Numbered from the stretch's first letter, positions 32,087 to 41,056 are shown. The stretch is 41,869 bases of DNA from Streptomyces sp. CoH27 (GCF_020181035.1 NZ_JAIQYY010000027.1:43720-85588); one strand, 5' to 3'. Notes: a model not told the origin generated them from the letters alone. Numbers and translations: made by a program.

Positions 32087-32109
32087 TTGGTACGTGCTCG
32101 CTCTCCTGC

Positions 32110-33807
32110 TCAGTCCTCGGGCAGCTCCACAGGGGCGATCTCGTCGTAGGCGTCACCGGGGCCCGGGTTGGCCGGGTCGGTCTCGCCGCCGAACTGGTGC
32201 ATGACGCCCCAGACCGCGTTCAGCGCGGTCTGGACGGCGCCCTCGGCCCAGCCGGCCGTCCAGGAGATGTCGTCGCCCGCGAGGAAGATGCCCCGCTTGT
32301 CCTCGGGCAGCCGGTCCTGCATGAAGTGCGTGAACAGGCGGCGCTGGTAGCGGTAGTGGCCGGGCAGGTTGGCCTTGAACGCGCCCATGAAGTAGGGCTC
32401 GTTCTCCCAGGAGACGGTCACCGGGTTGCCGATGATGTGCTTCCGGATGTCGACCTTGGGGTAGATCTCGCCGAGCGACTTCAGCATGACCTCCATCCGC
32501 TCGTTCGCGGACAGCGGCAGCCACTTCAGGCTGTCGTCGCACCAGGTGTAGGACAGGCAGATCACGGCGGGCTTGTCCGGGCCGTCGTCCAGCAGGTAGG
32601 TGCCGCGGGTCATGCGGTCGGTGAGCGTCATCGACATGACGTCCCGGCCGGTCTCCTCGTCCTTGTCCAGCCAGAACGGCCGGTCGACGGGCACGAAGAG
32701 CTTCGAGGACTCCATGTAGTGGGTGCGCTCGATGGCGGTCCAGTGATCGATCGGGAAGAGCGAGTCGTCGCAGGCGATCTTGGACAGCAGCATCCAGGAC
32801 TGGGCGGTGAAGATCGCCGCCTGGTAGGTACGGATGTCGCCGTTCGCGTCCGTCACCGTGATCTGGTTGCCGGCGGTGCGGTGCAGCCGGGTCACGGCCG
32901 GGCGGGGCTCGCCGTCCGGGTGCAGGGACTTCAGCGAGGTGCCGTACGGCCAGTGGACGATCTTCTCCGGCTCGCGCTCCCAGAGGCGCAGCGGCAGCTG
33001 CTGGGAGCCGCCGACGATGCCGCGGTGGTGGTCGTCGGCCTCGGTGTAGACGACGCGCAGGATCTCCAGGATGGAGTTCGGGAAGTCGGTGTCCCAGCCG
33101 CCGGTGCCGAAGCCGACCTGGCCGAAGATCTCGCGGTGCCGGAAGGACTTGAAGGCCTCGGAGTCGCAGAGGAAGCCGTAGAAGGTCTGGTTGTCGAGCT
33201 TCTCGACGAGCTTCGCCCAGATCTCGCGGATGCGCGGCACGTCCCGCTCGCGCATGGCGCGGTTCATGTCGGAGAAGTCGGCGCCCTCTTCGAGACACCT
33301 GTTCCAGGCGTCGGCGACGTCCCGGTAGACCTGGGGCAGGTCGTCGACGGTTTCGGCGTAGTGCGACTCGCCCTTGAGGTCGACCACGGTCGAAGGCGTG
33401 GCCTCGGCAAGGGGGTTGGGGAAGGGCTTGGTCTCCAGGCCGACCAGGTCGATGTAGTGCTGGAGGGCGGTGGAGGACGGCGGGAAGCGCATCGCGCCCA
33501 GCTCGCAGTTGAGGGACTCGTCGCAGCCCTCGAAGCCGACGGTGCGCAGCCGGCCGCCGATCTGGTCGGCCTCGTAGACGACGGGCTTGAGGCCCATCTT
33601 CATCAGCTCGTAGGCGGCCACGATGCCGGACAGACCGCCGCCGATGACCGCGACCTCGGTGCCGTGCTCGGTCGCGGGTATCTGGCCGAGGCCCGCCGGG
33701 TGGGCGAGGAAGTCGTCGTAGGCGTAGGGGAAGTCCGGGCCGAACATGGTGATCGGCGGCTGCTGCCCGTCGGTGTGCTCGACGGCGTTGGGCACCGTGG
33801 ACGTCAT
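32110..33807 (-). CDS. Flavin amine oxidase, tryptophan/phenylalanine 2-monooxygenase-like
   Basis: FAD-dependent oxidase of 565 aa. FAD-binding motif VAVIGGGLSGIVAAYELMKM (about 52-71), VVYEADQIGGRLRT and the flavin-loop ELGAMRFPPSSTAL, the latter typical of tryptophan 2-monooxygenase and L-amino acid oxidases. The C-terminal FAD segment is IFLAGDDISWTAGWAEGAVQ, with GW and aromatic-cage residues. It could convert an L-amino acid to an amide (monooxygenase) or to an imino acid (oxidase). ATG at 33807. It follows the nitrilase-family gene by 49 bp in one transcript, which fits an amide-hydrolysing partner. Confidence 0.88.
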   Translation of the reverse strand: MTSTVPNAVEHTDGQQPPITMFGPDFPYAYDDFLAHPAGLGQIPATEHGTEVAVIGGGLSGIVAAYELMKMGLKPVVYEADQIGGRLRTVGFEGCDESLNCELGAMRFPPSSTALQHYIDLVGLETKPFPNPLAEATPSTVVDLKGESHYAETVDDLPQVYRDVADAWNRCLEEGADFSDMNRAMRERDVPRIREIWAKLVEKLDNQTFYGFLCDSEAFKSFRHREIFGQVGFGTGGWDTDFPNSILEILRVVYTEADDHHRGIVGGSQQLPLRLWEREPEKIVHWPYGTSLKSLHPDGEPRPAVTRLHRTAGNQITVTDANGDIRTYQAAIFTAQSWMLLSKIACDDSLFPIDHWTAIERTHYMESSKLFVPVDRPFWLDKDEETGRDVMSMTLTDRMTRGTYLLDDGPDKPAVICLSYTWCDDSLKWLPLSANERMEVMLKSLGEIYPKVDIRKHIIGNPVTVSWENEPYFMGAFKANLPGHYRYQRRLFTHFMQDRLPEDKRGIFLAGDDISWTAGWAEGAVQTALNAVWGVMHQFGGETDPANPGPGDAYDEIAPVELPED

Positions 33808-33856
33808 GGGGTACGGACTCCTTGCGCGAAAGTACTCAGGGGGAGGTTCGGGGGTT

Positions 33857-34645
33857 TCAGATCAGGGACCCGTACAGACCGGGGCGGCGGTCCTTCAGAT
33901 ACGGGTTGGCCTCGCGGGACGCGGCCAGGAAGGCAGGGTCGGCGTCGGCGACGACCAGCTGCTCGGCACGGCCGGCCCGGGTGCGGGCGATGCCGTCGGG
34001 ACCGGCGAGGGTGGAGAGCCCGACGAACTCGAACTCCCCTTCCTGGCCGACCCGGTTGACGTAGGCGACGTACATCTGGTTCTCGAAGGCGCGCACCGGG
34101 ATCATCGACTCGGCGACGAACTGGAAGGGGTGCATCTGCGCGGTCGGGACGACCAGGAGGTCGGTGCCGGCCAGGGCGTGCGCGCGGACGTTCTCCGGGA
34201 ACTCGACGTCGTAGCAGATCATCAGGCCGACGGTCAGGCCGTTCAGCTCGGCCTGCACGACCGGCTGCTCGCCGGGGGTGAAGTGGTCGCGCTCGAAGCA
34301 GCCGAAGAGGTGGGTCTTGCGGTAGTTCGCGAGGCGGGTGCCGTCAGCGGAGACCAGCTGGGCGGAGTTGTAGACGGTCTCGCCGGCGCGCTCGGGGTAG
34401 CCGTAGGCGATCGCGATGCCGTGCCGGCCGGCGGTGTCGGCGATCGCGTCGGCGGACTCGCCGTCGGCGGGCTCGGCGAGGCGGCCGATGTCGTCGCCGA
34501 TGGCGTACCCGGTCAGGAACATCTCCGGTGCGGCGAGCAGCGCGGCGCCCGCGGCGGCGGCCCGGCCCGCGGCGGCGTCGAGGACCTTGAGGTTCTCGGC
34601 GATCGAGCCGGGGCGGCCGGAGCTCTGGAGCAGGGCGGTGCGCAT
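33857..34645 (-). CDS. Carbon-nitrogen hydrolase (nitrilase superfamily)
   Basis: A 262-aa enzyme with the full Glu-Lys-Cys triad: Glu in AAPEMFLTGY (about 41), Lys in YRKTHLFGCFERDHF (about 110) and Cys in MICYDVEFPENVRAHAL (about 144). AYVNRVGQEG completes the fold. The family hydrolyses amides or nitriles. Placed upstream of an amine oxidase like tryptophan 2-monooxygenase, it is a candidate amidase for the amide product. ATG at 34645; promoter at 34686-34715. Confidence 0.9.
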   Translation of the reverse strand: MRTALLQSSGRPGSIAENLKVLDAAAGRAAAAGAALLAAPEMFLTGYAIGDDIGRLAEPADGESADAIADTAGRHGIAIAYGYPERAGETVYNSAQLVSADGTRLANYRKTHLFGCFERDHFTPGEQPVVQAELNGLTVGLMICYDVEFPENVRAHALAGTDLLVVPTAQMHPFQFVAESMIPVRAFENQMYVAYVNRVGQEGEFEFVGLSTLAGPDGIARTRAGRAEQLVVADADPAFLAASREANPYLKDRRPGLYGSLI

Positions 34646-34685
34646 GCGTGATCCTCACCGGAGAGGGATTTGGGGGGCCACGAAG

Positions 34686-34715
34686 AAGGTACGGTCGGCG
34701 CACTCGGCCGGACAA
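34686..34715 (-). promoter_or_regulatory. Promoter of the hydrolase-oxidase operon
   Basis: TTGTCC (minus strand, 34710-34715), 18 nt, TACCTT (34686-34691), 40 nt before the ATG at 34645. Good fit to a housekeeping promoter. The rest of 34646-34845 shows no gene. Confidence 0.55.
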
Positions 34716-34845
34716 GAAGGAGCCGTTGCGCGCCGGTGCGCGGATCGTTGCGTGGAGACGGGGTGAAACGGCGATTCGTTGCGCGCTTCAGGGACGATCA
34801 CCGTTCCCACCGGCGCTTCGTCCTCCCCTCCCCCGTCTCGGTGTC

Positions 34846-35433
34846 CTACTTCCCGGTGCCGACCGGGTCGACGGTGACGGTCCGGCCGCCGCCGTCCGTG
34901 ACCGGAACGTCGATGCCGACGGCGTCGCCCGGCTTGACGCTGACCGGCACGGGGGCGAGGGTGCTCCGCTTGGCGCTGACGGTGCCGTCCTTGCCCTTGA
35001 GGTCGGCACCGGGGAAGCCCTTGAGGGTGCAGGTGATGGAGCCGGTGTTCTTGAGGTTGACGATGAGCTCGCCCTCGGCCATGCCTCCGGAGGTGCTGAA
35101 CGCGAGCTGGGAGGTCTTGCACGCGCCCGCGCCGCCGCCCACGGCCGTGCCACCGCCGCTTGAGCCGGACTGACCGATCCCGGTGCCCGTGCCGGTGCCG
35201 GTGCCGGTGCCGGTCCCGGTCCCGGTGCCGGTCCCGGTGCCCATGCCGGAGGAGGCGCCGCTGCCGCCGGTGCTCTGGCTCGGCGCGGCGGAGCCACTCT
35301 TGTCCGAGGAACCGCTGCCGCCGCCACTGCCCTGGCAGGCGGTGAGCGACAGACCGGCGACAGCGGCGACGGCGCTGTGTCAGGAGACCCCGAGGGCAGT
35401 CGGGGCGTTGCGGCCGACACAGCTCCCGTACAC
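34846..35433 (-). pseudogene. DUF4232-type lipoprotein gene interrupted by TGA
   Basis: The frame encodes a signal peptide core and lipobox, AVAAVAGLSLTAC, then a Ser/Gly linker, a Gly-Thr repeat (35180-35244) and a domain with CKTSQLAFSTSGGMAEGEL and NLKNTGSITCTLKGFPG, typical of DUF4232 exported proteins with their Cys pair. Between the only plausible start (GTG at 35433) and the lipobox stands an in-frame TGA (35380-35382). A CGA in its place would give a normal n-region (VSRHSAVAAV). No start codon exists between the TGA and the lipobox. Translation from the ATG at 35244 would lack the signal. So the gene looks inactivated by one nonsense change. Confidence 0.6.
35180..35244. repeat. Hexanucleotide microsatellite encoding Gly-Thr repeats
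   Basis: About ten copies of GGTGCC/GGTCCC (minus strand GGCACC/GGGACC) encode (Gly-Thr)10 in the lipoprotein linker. Such tracts slip easily and vary in length between strains; here the period keeps the frame. Confidence 0.8.
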
Positions 35434-35468
35434 GGCTGTGACAAACAGCGGATCTCCGCCAGATCGAG

Positions 35469-36926
35469 TCACCCGAGGGGCAGGGCGAATGTCGTGACGA
35501 CCGCCGCGTGGTCCGAGGGCCAGTCGTTGCCCGCCACGTCCGGCCACGGGCGCGGGCTGCCGGTGACGAGGGTGCGCGCGTCCCGTACGGCCAGGCCCCG
35601 GTGCAGGACGTAGTCGATCCGGTCCTGCGGCTCGGGCCGCCCGCTGCCGTCCTCGTGCACGGGGTGGATCGGCGACCAGGTGTGCCCGGGTGCGGCGGCG
35701 GGGTCCGGGTGGGCCTCGCGGTAGGAGTCGGCGAAGCCCGCCTCCTCGGCCGCCTTCGTCACCGGCCATGCCACGTCCGGCCAGTCCAGGTGCGAGGGGC
35801 AGTTGAAGTCGCCGACCAGGACGACCGGGACGCCGTCGGCGGACGACTCGGCGATCCGGCGGAGCGCGTCCCGCATCTGTGTGAGCCGGACCTCCTCGTG
35901 GGCGATCAGCTCGGCCGCCGGCAGCCCGTCGAAGGCGGACTCGTAGGGCCCGTACGGCGTGTAGTGCAGATGCGCGGTCCACACGTCGACCTCGCGGCCG
36001 GACGCCACGGCGACCCGGACGCCCGCCGCGCCGTAGAAGCCGACGTCCGGGTCGCCGAAGCGGGCGGTGATGGGGTGGCGGCTGATGACGCCGAGGTTCT
36101 CGCCGGCCCGGTGGTGGTGCCAGCCGAGGGCCTCGGCCAGCTCCTGGGCGGCCGTACCGCCCGTCTCCTGGAGGCCGACCACGTCGGCACCGCTGTCCAG
36201 GATGACCTTGAGCTGCTTGGCCCGGTGGTCGTCGACCTTGCTGCCGCCGAGCCACAGGTTCCAGCTCATGACCCGCAGTCCGGGCGCGACCATGCGCCGC
36301 AGCTCCTCGATCGTCACCCCCTCCAGGCTCTCCCGTACGGTCCGGCCGGGTGCCGTGCCGATCGGGGCGAGGGACGGTACGGCGAGGACGGCGCAGCCGG
36401 CGGCCTCGGCGGAGGCGACCCCGGTCTCGGTGTCCTCGACGGCCACGCAGCCGGCGGGGTCGACGCCGAGGGCACGGCAGGCGGCCAGGTAGGGGTCGGG
36501 GGCGGGCTTGGTGCGGTCGGTGTCGTCGGCGGTGACGGAGGCCACGAACCGGTCGGCGCCCAGGGCGTCGAGGACGACGTCGGCGACCGCGCGCGGGGAC
36601 GCGGTGACCAGCGCGGTCGGGATGCCGGCGGCGGCCAGCGCGGCCAGCAGGTCCAGGGCGCCGGGGCGGGGCACGATGCCGGTGCGGACGCGGTCGGCGA
36701 ACTCGTGGTGCAGCTCGGCGGCGAGCTCGGCGTCCGGCCGGCCGGTGGCCGCGGCGAGCCAGTCGGCGGTGTGCTCGACCGCGCGGCCGAGCACGTCCGG
36801 CTGGTCGGCCTCGGTCAGCGGGCGTCCGGCGATCTGCTCGACCGCCTCCCACCACAGCCGCTCGGTGTCGACGAGCGTGCCGTCCATGTCGAACAGAACC
36901 GCCTGCGGGGCGGTGTGGGGGGGCAT
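35469..36926 (-). CDS. HAD phosphatase - EEP phosphodiesterase fusion
   Basis: A 485-aa two-domain enzyme. Residues 1 to about 215 are a HAD hydrolase: AVLFDMDGTLVDTE (nucleophile DxD, residues 13-15), TALVTASPRAVAD (motif II), KPAPDPYLAACRALG (Lys of motif III) and VAVEDTETGVASAEAAG (motif IV). Residues about 225-485 are an endonuclease/exonuclease/phosphatase domain: RVMSWNLWLGG, DVVGLQETGG (metal Glu), VVLVGDFNCPSH and NDWPSDHAAVVTT (catalytic His). Together they could open a phosphodiester and then remove the phosphate. No signal peptide, so cytosolic. ATG at 36926, 14 bp after the ABC ATPase gene. Substrate unknown. Confidence 0.88.
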   Translation of the reverse strand: MPPHTAPQAVLFDMDGTLVDTERLWWEAVEQIAGRPLTEADQPDVLGRAVEHTADWLAAATGRPDAELAAELHHEFADRVRTGIVPRPGALDLLAALAAAGIPTALVTASPRAVADVVLDALGADRFVASVTADDTDRTKPAPDPYLAACRALGVDPAGCVAVEDTETGVASAEAAGCAVLAVPSLAPIGTAPGRTVRESLEGVTIEELRRMVAPGLRVMSWNLWLGGSKVDDHRAKQLKVILDSGADVVGLQETGGTAAQELAEALGWHHHRAGENLGVISRHPITARFGDPDVGFYGAAGVRVAVASGREVDVWTAHLHYTPYGPYESAFDGLPAAELIAHEEVRLTQMRDALRRIAESSADGVPVVLVGDFNCPSHLDWPDVAWPVTKAAEEAGFADSYREAHPDPAAAPGHTWSPIHPVHEDGSGRPEPQDRIDYVLHRGLAVRDARTLVTGSPRPWPDVAGNDWPSDHAAVVTTFALPLG

Positions 36927-36940
36927 GTTCGGGTGGTTCC

Positions 36941-38029
36941 TCACTTCTGGATACGTTCGGCCACCAGCACCGGCCGCTCGGGCAGCGACACGGCGACGGC
37001 GGCTCCGGCGCCGAGCCCGGTGGCCTCGTACGCGGGCAGGTCGGCCTTGGCCTCGGTGCCGTCGGCGAGCCGCACGGTGACCCGGACGACCGCGCCGAGG
37101 AAGGCGGTGGCGACGACGCGGGCGGTGCCCTGCTCGTCGGCCGTGACCTGGACGGCCTCGGGCCGCACCAGCACGTCCACCGGGCCGTCCGGCACCGCGC
37201 CGTCGGCGGGCAGTCGCTGCCCGAGCACCTGGACCGTGCCGCCCGACAGCTCGCCCGGGATCCGGCTCATCGTGCCGACGAACTCGGCGACGAAGGCGGT
37301 GGCGGGGCGGCCGTACAGCTCGGCGGGTTCGGCGCACTGTTCGAGGCGGCCGGCACGCATCACGGCGACCCGGTCGGCGACCGACAGGGCCTCCTCCTGA
37401 TCATGCGTCACGAACAGTGTGGTGATGCCGAGTTCCTGCTGCAGGCGGCGGATCTCCTCGCGCAGGGTGAGCCGGACCTTGGCGTCGAGGGCGGACAGCG
37501 GCTCGTCCAGGAGCAGCACGCGTGGGCGCAGAGCGAGGGCGCGGGCCAGCGCGATGCGCTGCTGCTGGCCGCCGGAGAGCTGGTGCGGATAGCGCTCGCC
37601 CTTGTCGGCGAGACCGACCAGCTCCAGCAGTTCGGCCGCACGGGCTCGCCGTTCGGCCGTACGGACGCCGCGCATGCGCAGCCCGAAGGCGACGTTGTCG
37701 ACGGCGTTCAGATGCGGGAAGAGGCTGTACGACTGGAAGACCATGCCGGCGTCACGGCGGTGGGCCGGGACGTGGGTGACGTCCTCGCCGTCCACCAGTA
37801 CGGCGCCGGAGTCGGGGTGTTCGAACCCGGCGAGCATGCGCAGCGCGGTGGTCTTGCCGCAGCCGGAGGGGCCGAGCAGGGCCAGGAACTCGCCCGGGCG
37901 GACGGTCAGGTCGAGTCCGTCGAGGGCGACGGTGGCCCCGAACTCGCGCCGCAGGGAACGGAATTCGACGGTCGCGGCCTTTTCCGCGGTGGCCTTCTCA
38001 AGGGTGGTGGCGGTCATGATGTGTGTCAT
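36941..38029 (-). CDS. ABC transporter ATP-binding protein (Fe3+/spermidine/AEP type)
   Basis: A 362-aa ATPase. Walker A LLGPSGCGKTTALRML (about 50-65), Q-loop MVFQSYSLFPHLNAVDN, signature LSGGQQQRIALARAL, Walker B RVLLLDEPLSALD and H-loop FVTHDQEEALSVADR. The C-terminal third is a TOBE-like regulatory domain (VLVRPEAVQVTADE). This form serves polyamine, iron, thiamine and 2-aminoethylphosphonate importers. ATG at 38029 overlaps the permease stop by 4 bp (ATGA). Confidence 0.95.
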   Translation of the reverse strand: MTHIMTATTLEKATAEKAATVEFRSLRREFGATVALDGLDLTVRPGEFLALLGPSGCGKTTALRMLAGFEHPDSGAVLVDGEDVTHVPAHRRDAGMVFQSYSLFPHLNAVDNVAFGLRMRGVRTAERRARAAELLELVGLADKGERYPHQLSGGQQQRIALARALALRPRVLLLDEPLSALDAKVRLTLREEIRRLQQELGITTLFVTHDQEEALSVADRVAVMRAGRLEQCAEPAELYGRPATAFVAEFVGTMSRIPGELSGGTVQVLGQRLPADGAVPDGPVDVLVRPEAVQVTADEQGTARVVATAFLGAVVRVTVRLADGTEAKADLPAYEATGLGAGAAVAVSLPERPVLVAERIQK

Positions 38030-38847
38030 CCCCGGGAGTTCGCGGTTCGGTTGCGCCCGCCGCCGGCACCGGCGAGCGCGAGGAGCAGGGCCCAGGTGAC
38101 GAGCAGGCTGAGCACGGACACGGCGACGGACATCTGGGCCTGCGAGCCGCCGACGTTGTAGATCCACACGGCGAAGGGCTGGTAGCCGAGCAGCTGGGCG
38201 ACGGTGAACTCGCCGAGCACCAGGGCCAGCGTGAGGAAGGCCGCGTTGAGCAGGGCCCCGCGCAGGTTCGGCAGTACGGCCCGGACCAGGGCCTGCGGCC
38301 AGGAGGCACCGCAGCTGCGGGCGGCCTCGACCAGCGTGCGTACGTCGATGGCGCGCAGGCCCGCGTCCAGCGCCCGGTACACGAACGGCAGCGCCATCAC
38401 GACGTAGGCGAGGACGAGCACGACCGGGAAGCTCGGGTTCTGGATCGCGACGAACGTCTCGAACAGCGGGGTCCGGGACAGGTGGTCCGGGCCCCACTTC
38501 AGCACGGTGACGATCCCGGCGACGAACGCGATCGGCGGTACCACCAGCGGTAGTGAGCAGACCACCTCCACCACCGGCCGCAGCCGGGGCGCGCCGAGCC
38601 GGAGCGCGACCATGGCGGGCACCATCAGCAGCAGCACGGCCGCGATGGTGGCCGCGGCCAGCTCCAGCGAGAGCAGCAGGCTGGAGACGAAGCCGTCGGT
38701 GGACAGGATCTTGGTGTAGGCGTCGAAGGAGACGCCTTGGCCGGGCACGTCGACGGTGAAGACCACGGACGCGCCGAGCGGCACCAGGAAGTACAGGGCG
38801 GCCAGGCCGAGGACGGCCCAGCGCCACGGGGTCAGGCGTCGAGCCAT
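38026..38847 (-). CDS. ABC transporter permease (second)
   Basis: A 273-aa membrane protein with six helices and the EAA loop RTLVEAARSCGASWPQALVRA (about 190-210). Others: YFLVPLGASVVFTVDV, FVAGIVTVLKWGP, LVLGEFTVAQLLGYQ. BPD_transp_1 fold. ATG at 38847 lies inside the 3' end of the first permease (16-bp overlap). Confidence 0.93.
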   Translation of the reverse strand: MARRLTPWRWAVLGLAALYFLVPLGASVVFTVDVPGQGVSFDAYTKILSTDGFVSSLLLSLELAAATIAAVLLLMVPAMVALRLGAPRLRPVVEVVCSLPLVVPPIAFVAGIVTVLKWGPDHLSRTPLFETFVAIQNPSFPVVLVLAYVVMALPFVYRALDAGLRAIDVRTLVEAARSCGASWPQALVRAVLPNLRGALLNAAFLTLALVLGEFTVAQLLGYQPFAVWIYNVGGSQAQMSVAVSVLSLLVTWALLLALAGAGGGRNRTANSRG

Positions 38848-39713
38848 CGGGCACTCCGGCGTTGCAGGGGCAGGTACACGGCCATCACCACACCGGCCAC
38901 CAGGACCATGTCGAGGCTGAGGGCGAGCGCGATGTTCTCCTGGCCGACGAGGACGTTGCCGGACAGGGCGTCGGCGATCTGCAGGGTGACCAGCGGGACC
39001 GCGCTGCCGACCATGGCGGCGGCGGTGGCGTAGGCGGCGAAGGCGCTGCCGAAGAGCAGCACGAGCCCGCCGAGCAGCGAGGGCGCGAGCACGGGCAGGG
39101 CCACGTGGCGCCAGTACTGCACGCCGGTGGCGCCGTTGTTGAGCGCGGCCTCGCGCCACTGGGTGCGCAGCCCGTCCAGCGCGGGGGTGATGGTGAGGAC
39201 CATGAGCGGGACGAGGAAGTACAGGTAGACGAGGACCAGGCCCCAGAAGCTGTAGAGGTCCCAGCCGTCGTCCTTCAGGCCGAGGTGCACGGTCAGGACG
39301 CCGGCGTTGCCGAGGGTGGCGACGAAGGCGAAGGCCAGCGGGACGCCGCCGAAGTTGGCGAGGACGCCGGAGGCGGTCAGCACGGCCTCACGCAGCCAGC
39401 GGGAACGGGAGGAGACCACGGCCTGGGCGAGCGGCAGCCCGAACAGTGCGCCGAGCGCGGCGGCGGTCGCGGACAGCTTGACGCTGCCGAGCAGGGCGGT
39501 GAGGTACGGCCCCTGGAGCGAGTCGGTGAGGTTCTGTGTGCCGTAGTGCCCCTGCACCGAGAAGGCGCCGTTGACGATGGCCAGGGCGGGCAGGCCGAAG
39601 GCGATGGCGACGAAGACCAGCAGCGGTACGACGGCCAGCCAGCCGGGGGCGCGGCGCCGCCGCTTCGCCGAAGCGACGGGCGCCACGTCCGCGCGCGTGA
39701 GGGCGGCGGTCAT
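38832..39713 (-). CDS. ABC transporter permease (first)
   Basis: A 293-aa membrane protein. After a basic N-terminus (KRRRRAPG) come six helices of the BPD_transp_1 fold, with REAALNNGATGVQYWRHVAL as the EAA loop. PLVVFVAIAFGLPALAIVNG-like first helix, FGLPLAQAVVSSRSRW. ATG at 39713 overlaps the binding-protein stop by 4 bp. With its partner it forms the membrane pore. Confidence 0.93.
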   Translation of the reverse strand: MTAALTRADVAPVASAKRRRRAPGWLAVVPLLVFVAIAFGLPALAIVNGAFSVQGHYGTQNLTDSLQGPYLTALLGSVKLSATAAALGALFGLPLAQAVVSSRSRWLREAVLTASGVLANFGGVPLAFAFVATLGNAGVLTVHLGLKDDGWDLYSFWGLVLVYLYFLVPLMVLTITPALDGLRTQWREAALNNGATGVQYWRHVALPVLAPSLLGGLVLLFGSAFAAYATAAAMVGSAVPLVTLQIADALSGNVLVGQENIALALSLDMVLVAGVVMAVYLPLQRRSARWLDA

Positions 39714-40870
39714 CCGGAGACGGCCTTCGCCCAGCCCTGCGCGATGACCGTCTTGGCCTTGCTCTGCTGGGCCTCGGTCGGGAAGGAGGGCGTGCCGGTG
39801 ACCTTGGGCAGCTTGGCGGCGGCCGCCGTGTCCAGCGTGCCTGCCTTCTGCAGGGCGGCCATCAGGGCCGGGCGGGCGTAGCCCTTGAGCCACAGGTTCT
39901 GTCCCTCGGCGCTGTAGAGGTACTCCTGCCACAGGCGGGCGGCCGCCGGGTGCGGGGCGTCCTTGGTGATGGCCTGGGAGTAGTACTGGGCGTACTGGCC
40001 GTCGGTGGGGATGGCGACCTTCCAGTCGAGCCCCTTGGACTTGAACTCGTCGGCGTACCCGGCGTTGAGGTAGTCCCAGTCGATGGAGATCGGCGTCTCG
40101 CCCTTCTCGACGGTGGCCGGGGTGGACTCGACGGGCGTGTAGTTGCCGCTCTTCTTCAGCTTGGCGAAGAAGTCCAGGCCGGGCTGGATGTCGTCGAAGG
40201 AGCCGCCGTTCGCCAGGGCCGCCGCGTAGACGCCGCCGAAGGCGGAGCCGGACTTGGTGGGGTTGCCGTTGAGGGCGACCTGGCCCTTGTACTCGGGCTT
40301 GAGCAGGTCCTTGAAGCTGGTCGGGCACTCCTTGACGCGCTTGTCGTCGCAGCCGATGGAGATGTAGCCGCCGTAGTCGTTGTACCAGCGGGCCTGCGGG
40401 TCCTTCTGGGCCTCGGGGATGTCCCCGTACGAGGCCACCTTGTACGGCGCGAGCAGGCCCTGCTGGGCGGCGCTCAGCGCGAAGGAGCTGCCCAGGTCGA
40501 GCACGTCGGGGGCGCGGTCCTGCCCCTTGCGGGAGGTGACGGCGTTGATCTCGTCCTGGCTGGTGCCGTCGGGGCTCTCGTCCTCGATCTTGATGCCGTA
40601 CTTCTTCTGGAAGCCGTCGATGATCGCGCCGTAGTTCGCCCAGTCGCGGGGCACGGCGATGATGTGCAGCGTGCCTTCCTTCTTGGCCGCCTTGACCAGG
40701 GCGTCCATGCCGCCGAAGTCGGCTGCGGAGGTGGCGGTGGCGGCGCTCTTGCCGTCCTTGGTGGTGGTCGACGCGTTGTCGGGGGCGGCGCCGCAGGCGC
40801 TCAGGGCGAGCGCGGCGACGACGGCGAGGGAACCGCCGAGCACGGCGTTTCTCGGCAGGGACACGGTCAC
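39710..40870 (-). CDS. ABC transporter solute-binding lipoprotein
   Basis: A 386-aa extracytoplasmic protein anchored by lipid: lipobox LALSAC, with Cys at about residue 26. The mature part is SBP_bac type, with GTLHIIAVPRDWANYGAII, FQKKYGIKIEDESPDGTSQD, VLDLGSSFALSAAQQGL, LLKPEYKGQVALNGNPTKSG and ISIDWDYLNAGYADEFKSKG. It resembles the iron/polyamine/2-aminoethylphosphonate-binding cluster. GTG at 40870 is chosen with GGAGAG upstream; the frame opens at 40891. First gene of the operon. Confidence 0.93.
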   Translation of the reverse strand: MTVSLPRNAVLGGSLAVVAALALSACGAAPDNASTTTKDGKSAATATSAADFGGMDALVKAAKKEGTLHIIAVPRDWANYGAIIDGFQKKYGIKIEDESPDGTSQDEINAVTSRKGQDRAPDVLDLGSSFALSAAQQGLLAPYKVASYGDIPEAQKDPQARWYNDYGGYISIGCDDKRVKECPTSFKDLLKPEYKGQVALNGNPTKSGSAFGGVYAAALANGGSFDDIQPGLDFFAKLKKSGNYTPVESTPATVEKGETPISIDWDYLNAGYADEFKSKGLDWKVAIPTDGQYAQYYSQAITKDAPHPAAARLWQEYLYSAEGQNLWLKGYARPALMAALQKAGTLDTAAAAKLPKVTGTPSFPTEAQQSKAKTVIAQGWAKAVSG

Positions 40871-40905
40871 GGTCTCTCCAGGGGGACACATGAGGAGCGG
40901 AGGGG

Positions 40906-40923
40906 AACTTGTCTGAACAAGTT
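40906..40923. promoter_or_regulatory. Palindromic operator upstream of the ABC operon
   Basis: AACTTGTCTGAACAAGTT has perfect 7-bp arms and a 4-bp spacer. It stands 36 bp before the binding-protein start and 150 bp before gntR, so it is the best candidate site for the divergent GntR protein. Confidence 0.65.
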
Positions 40924-41031
40924 GGCCTCAGTACGCCCGGCGTGGGTGTCCGGTCCGTAAACACTGGCGAAACGCCGAGCCCCGATTCCCTGCACAGTTC
41001 CGGCTGACACGGATCACCAAGGAATGTCGAT

Positions 41032-41056
41032 TAGGCTGGTCACGCTGTGCACAGCG
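41032..41056 (+). promoter_or_regulatory. gntR leader: -10 box and second palindrome
   Basis: TAGGCT at 41032-41037 can be the -10 of gntR. CGCTGTGCACAGCG (41043-41056) is a perfect 14-bp palindrome just downstream, in the leader, and may be an autoregulatory operator. It differs from the 40906 site. Confidence 0.45.
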
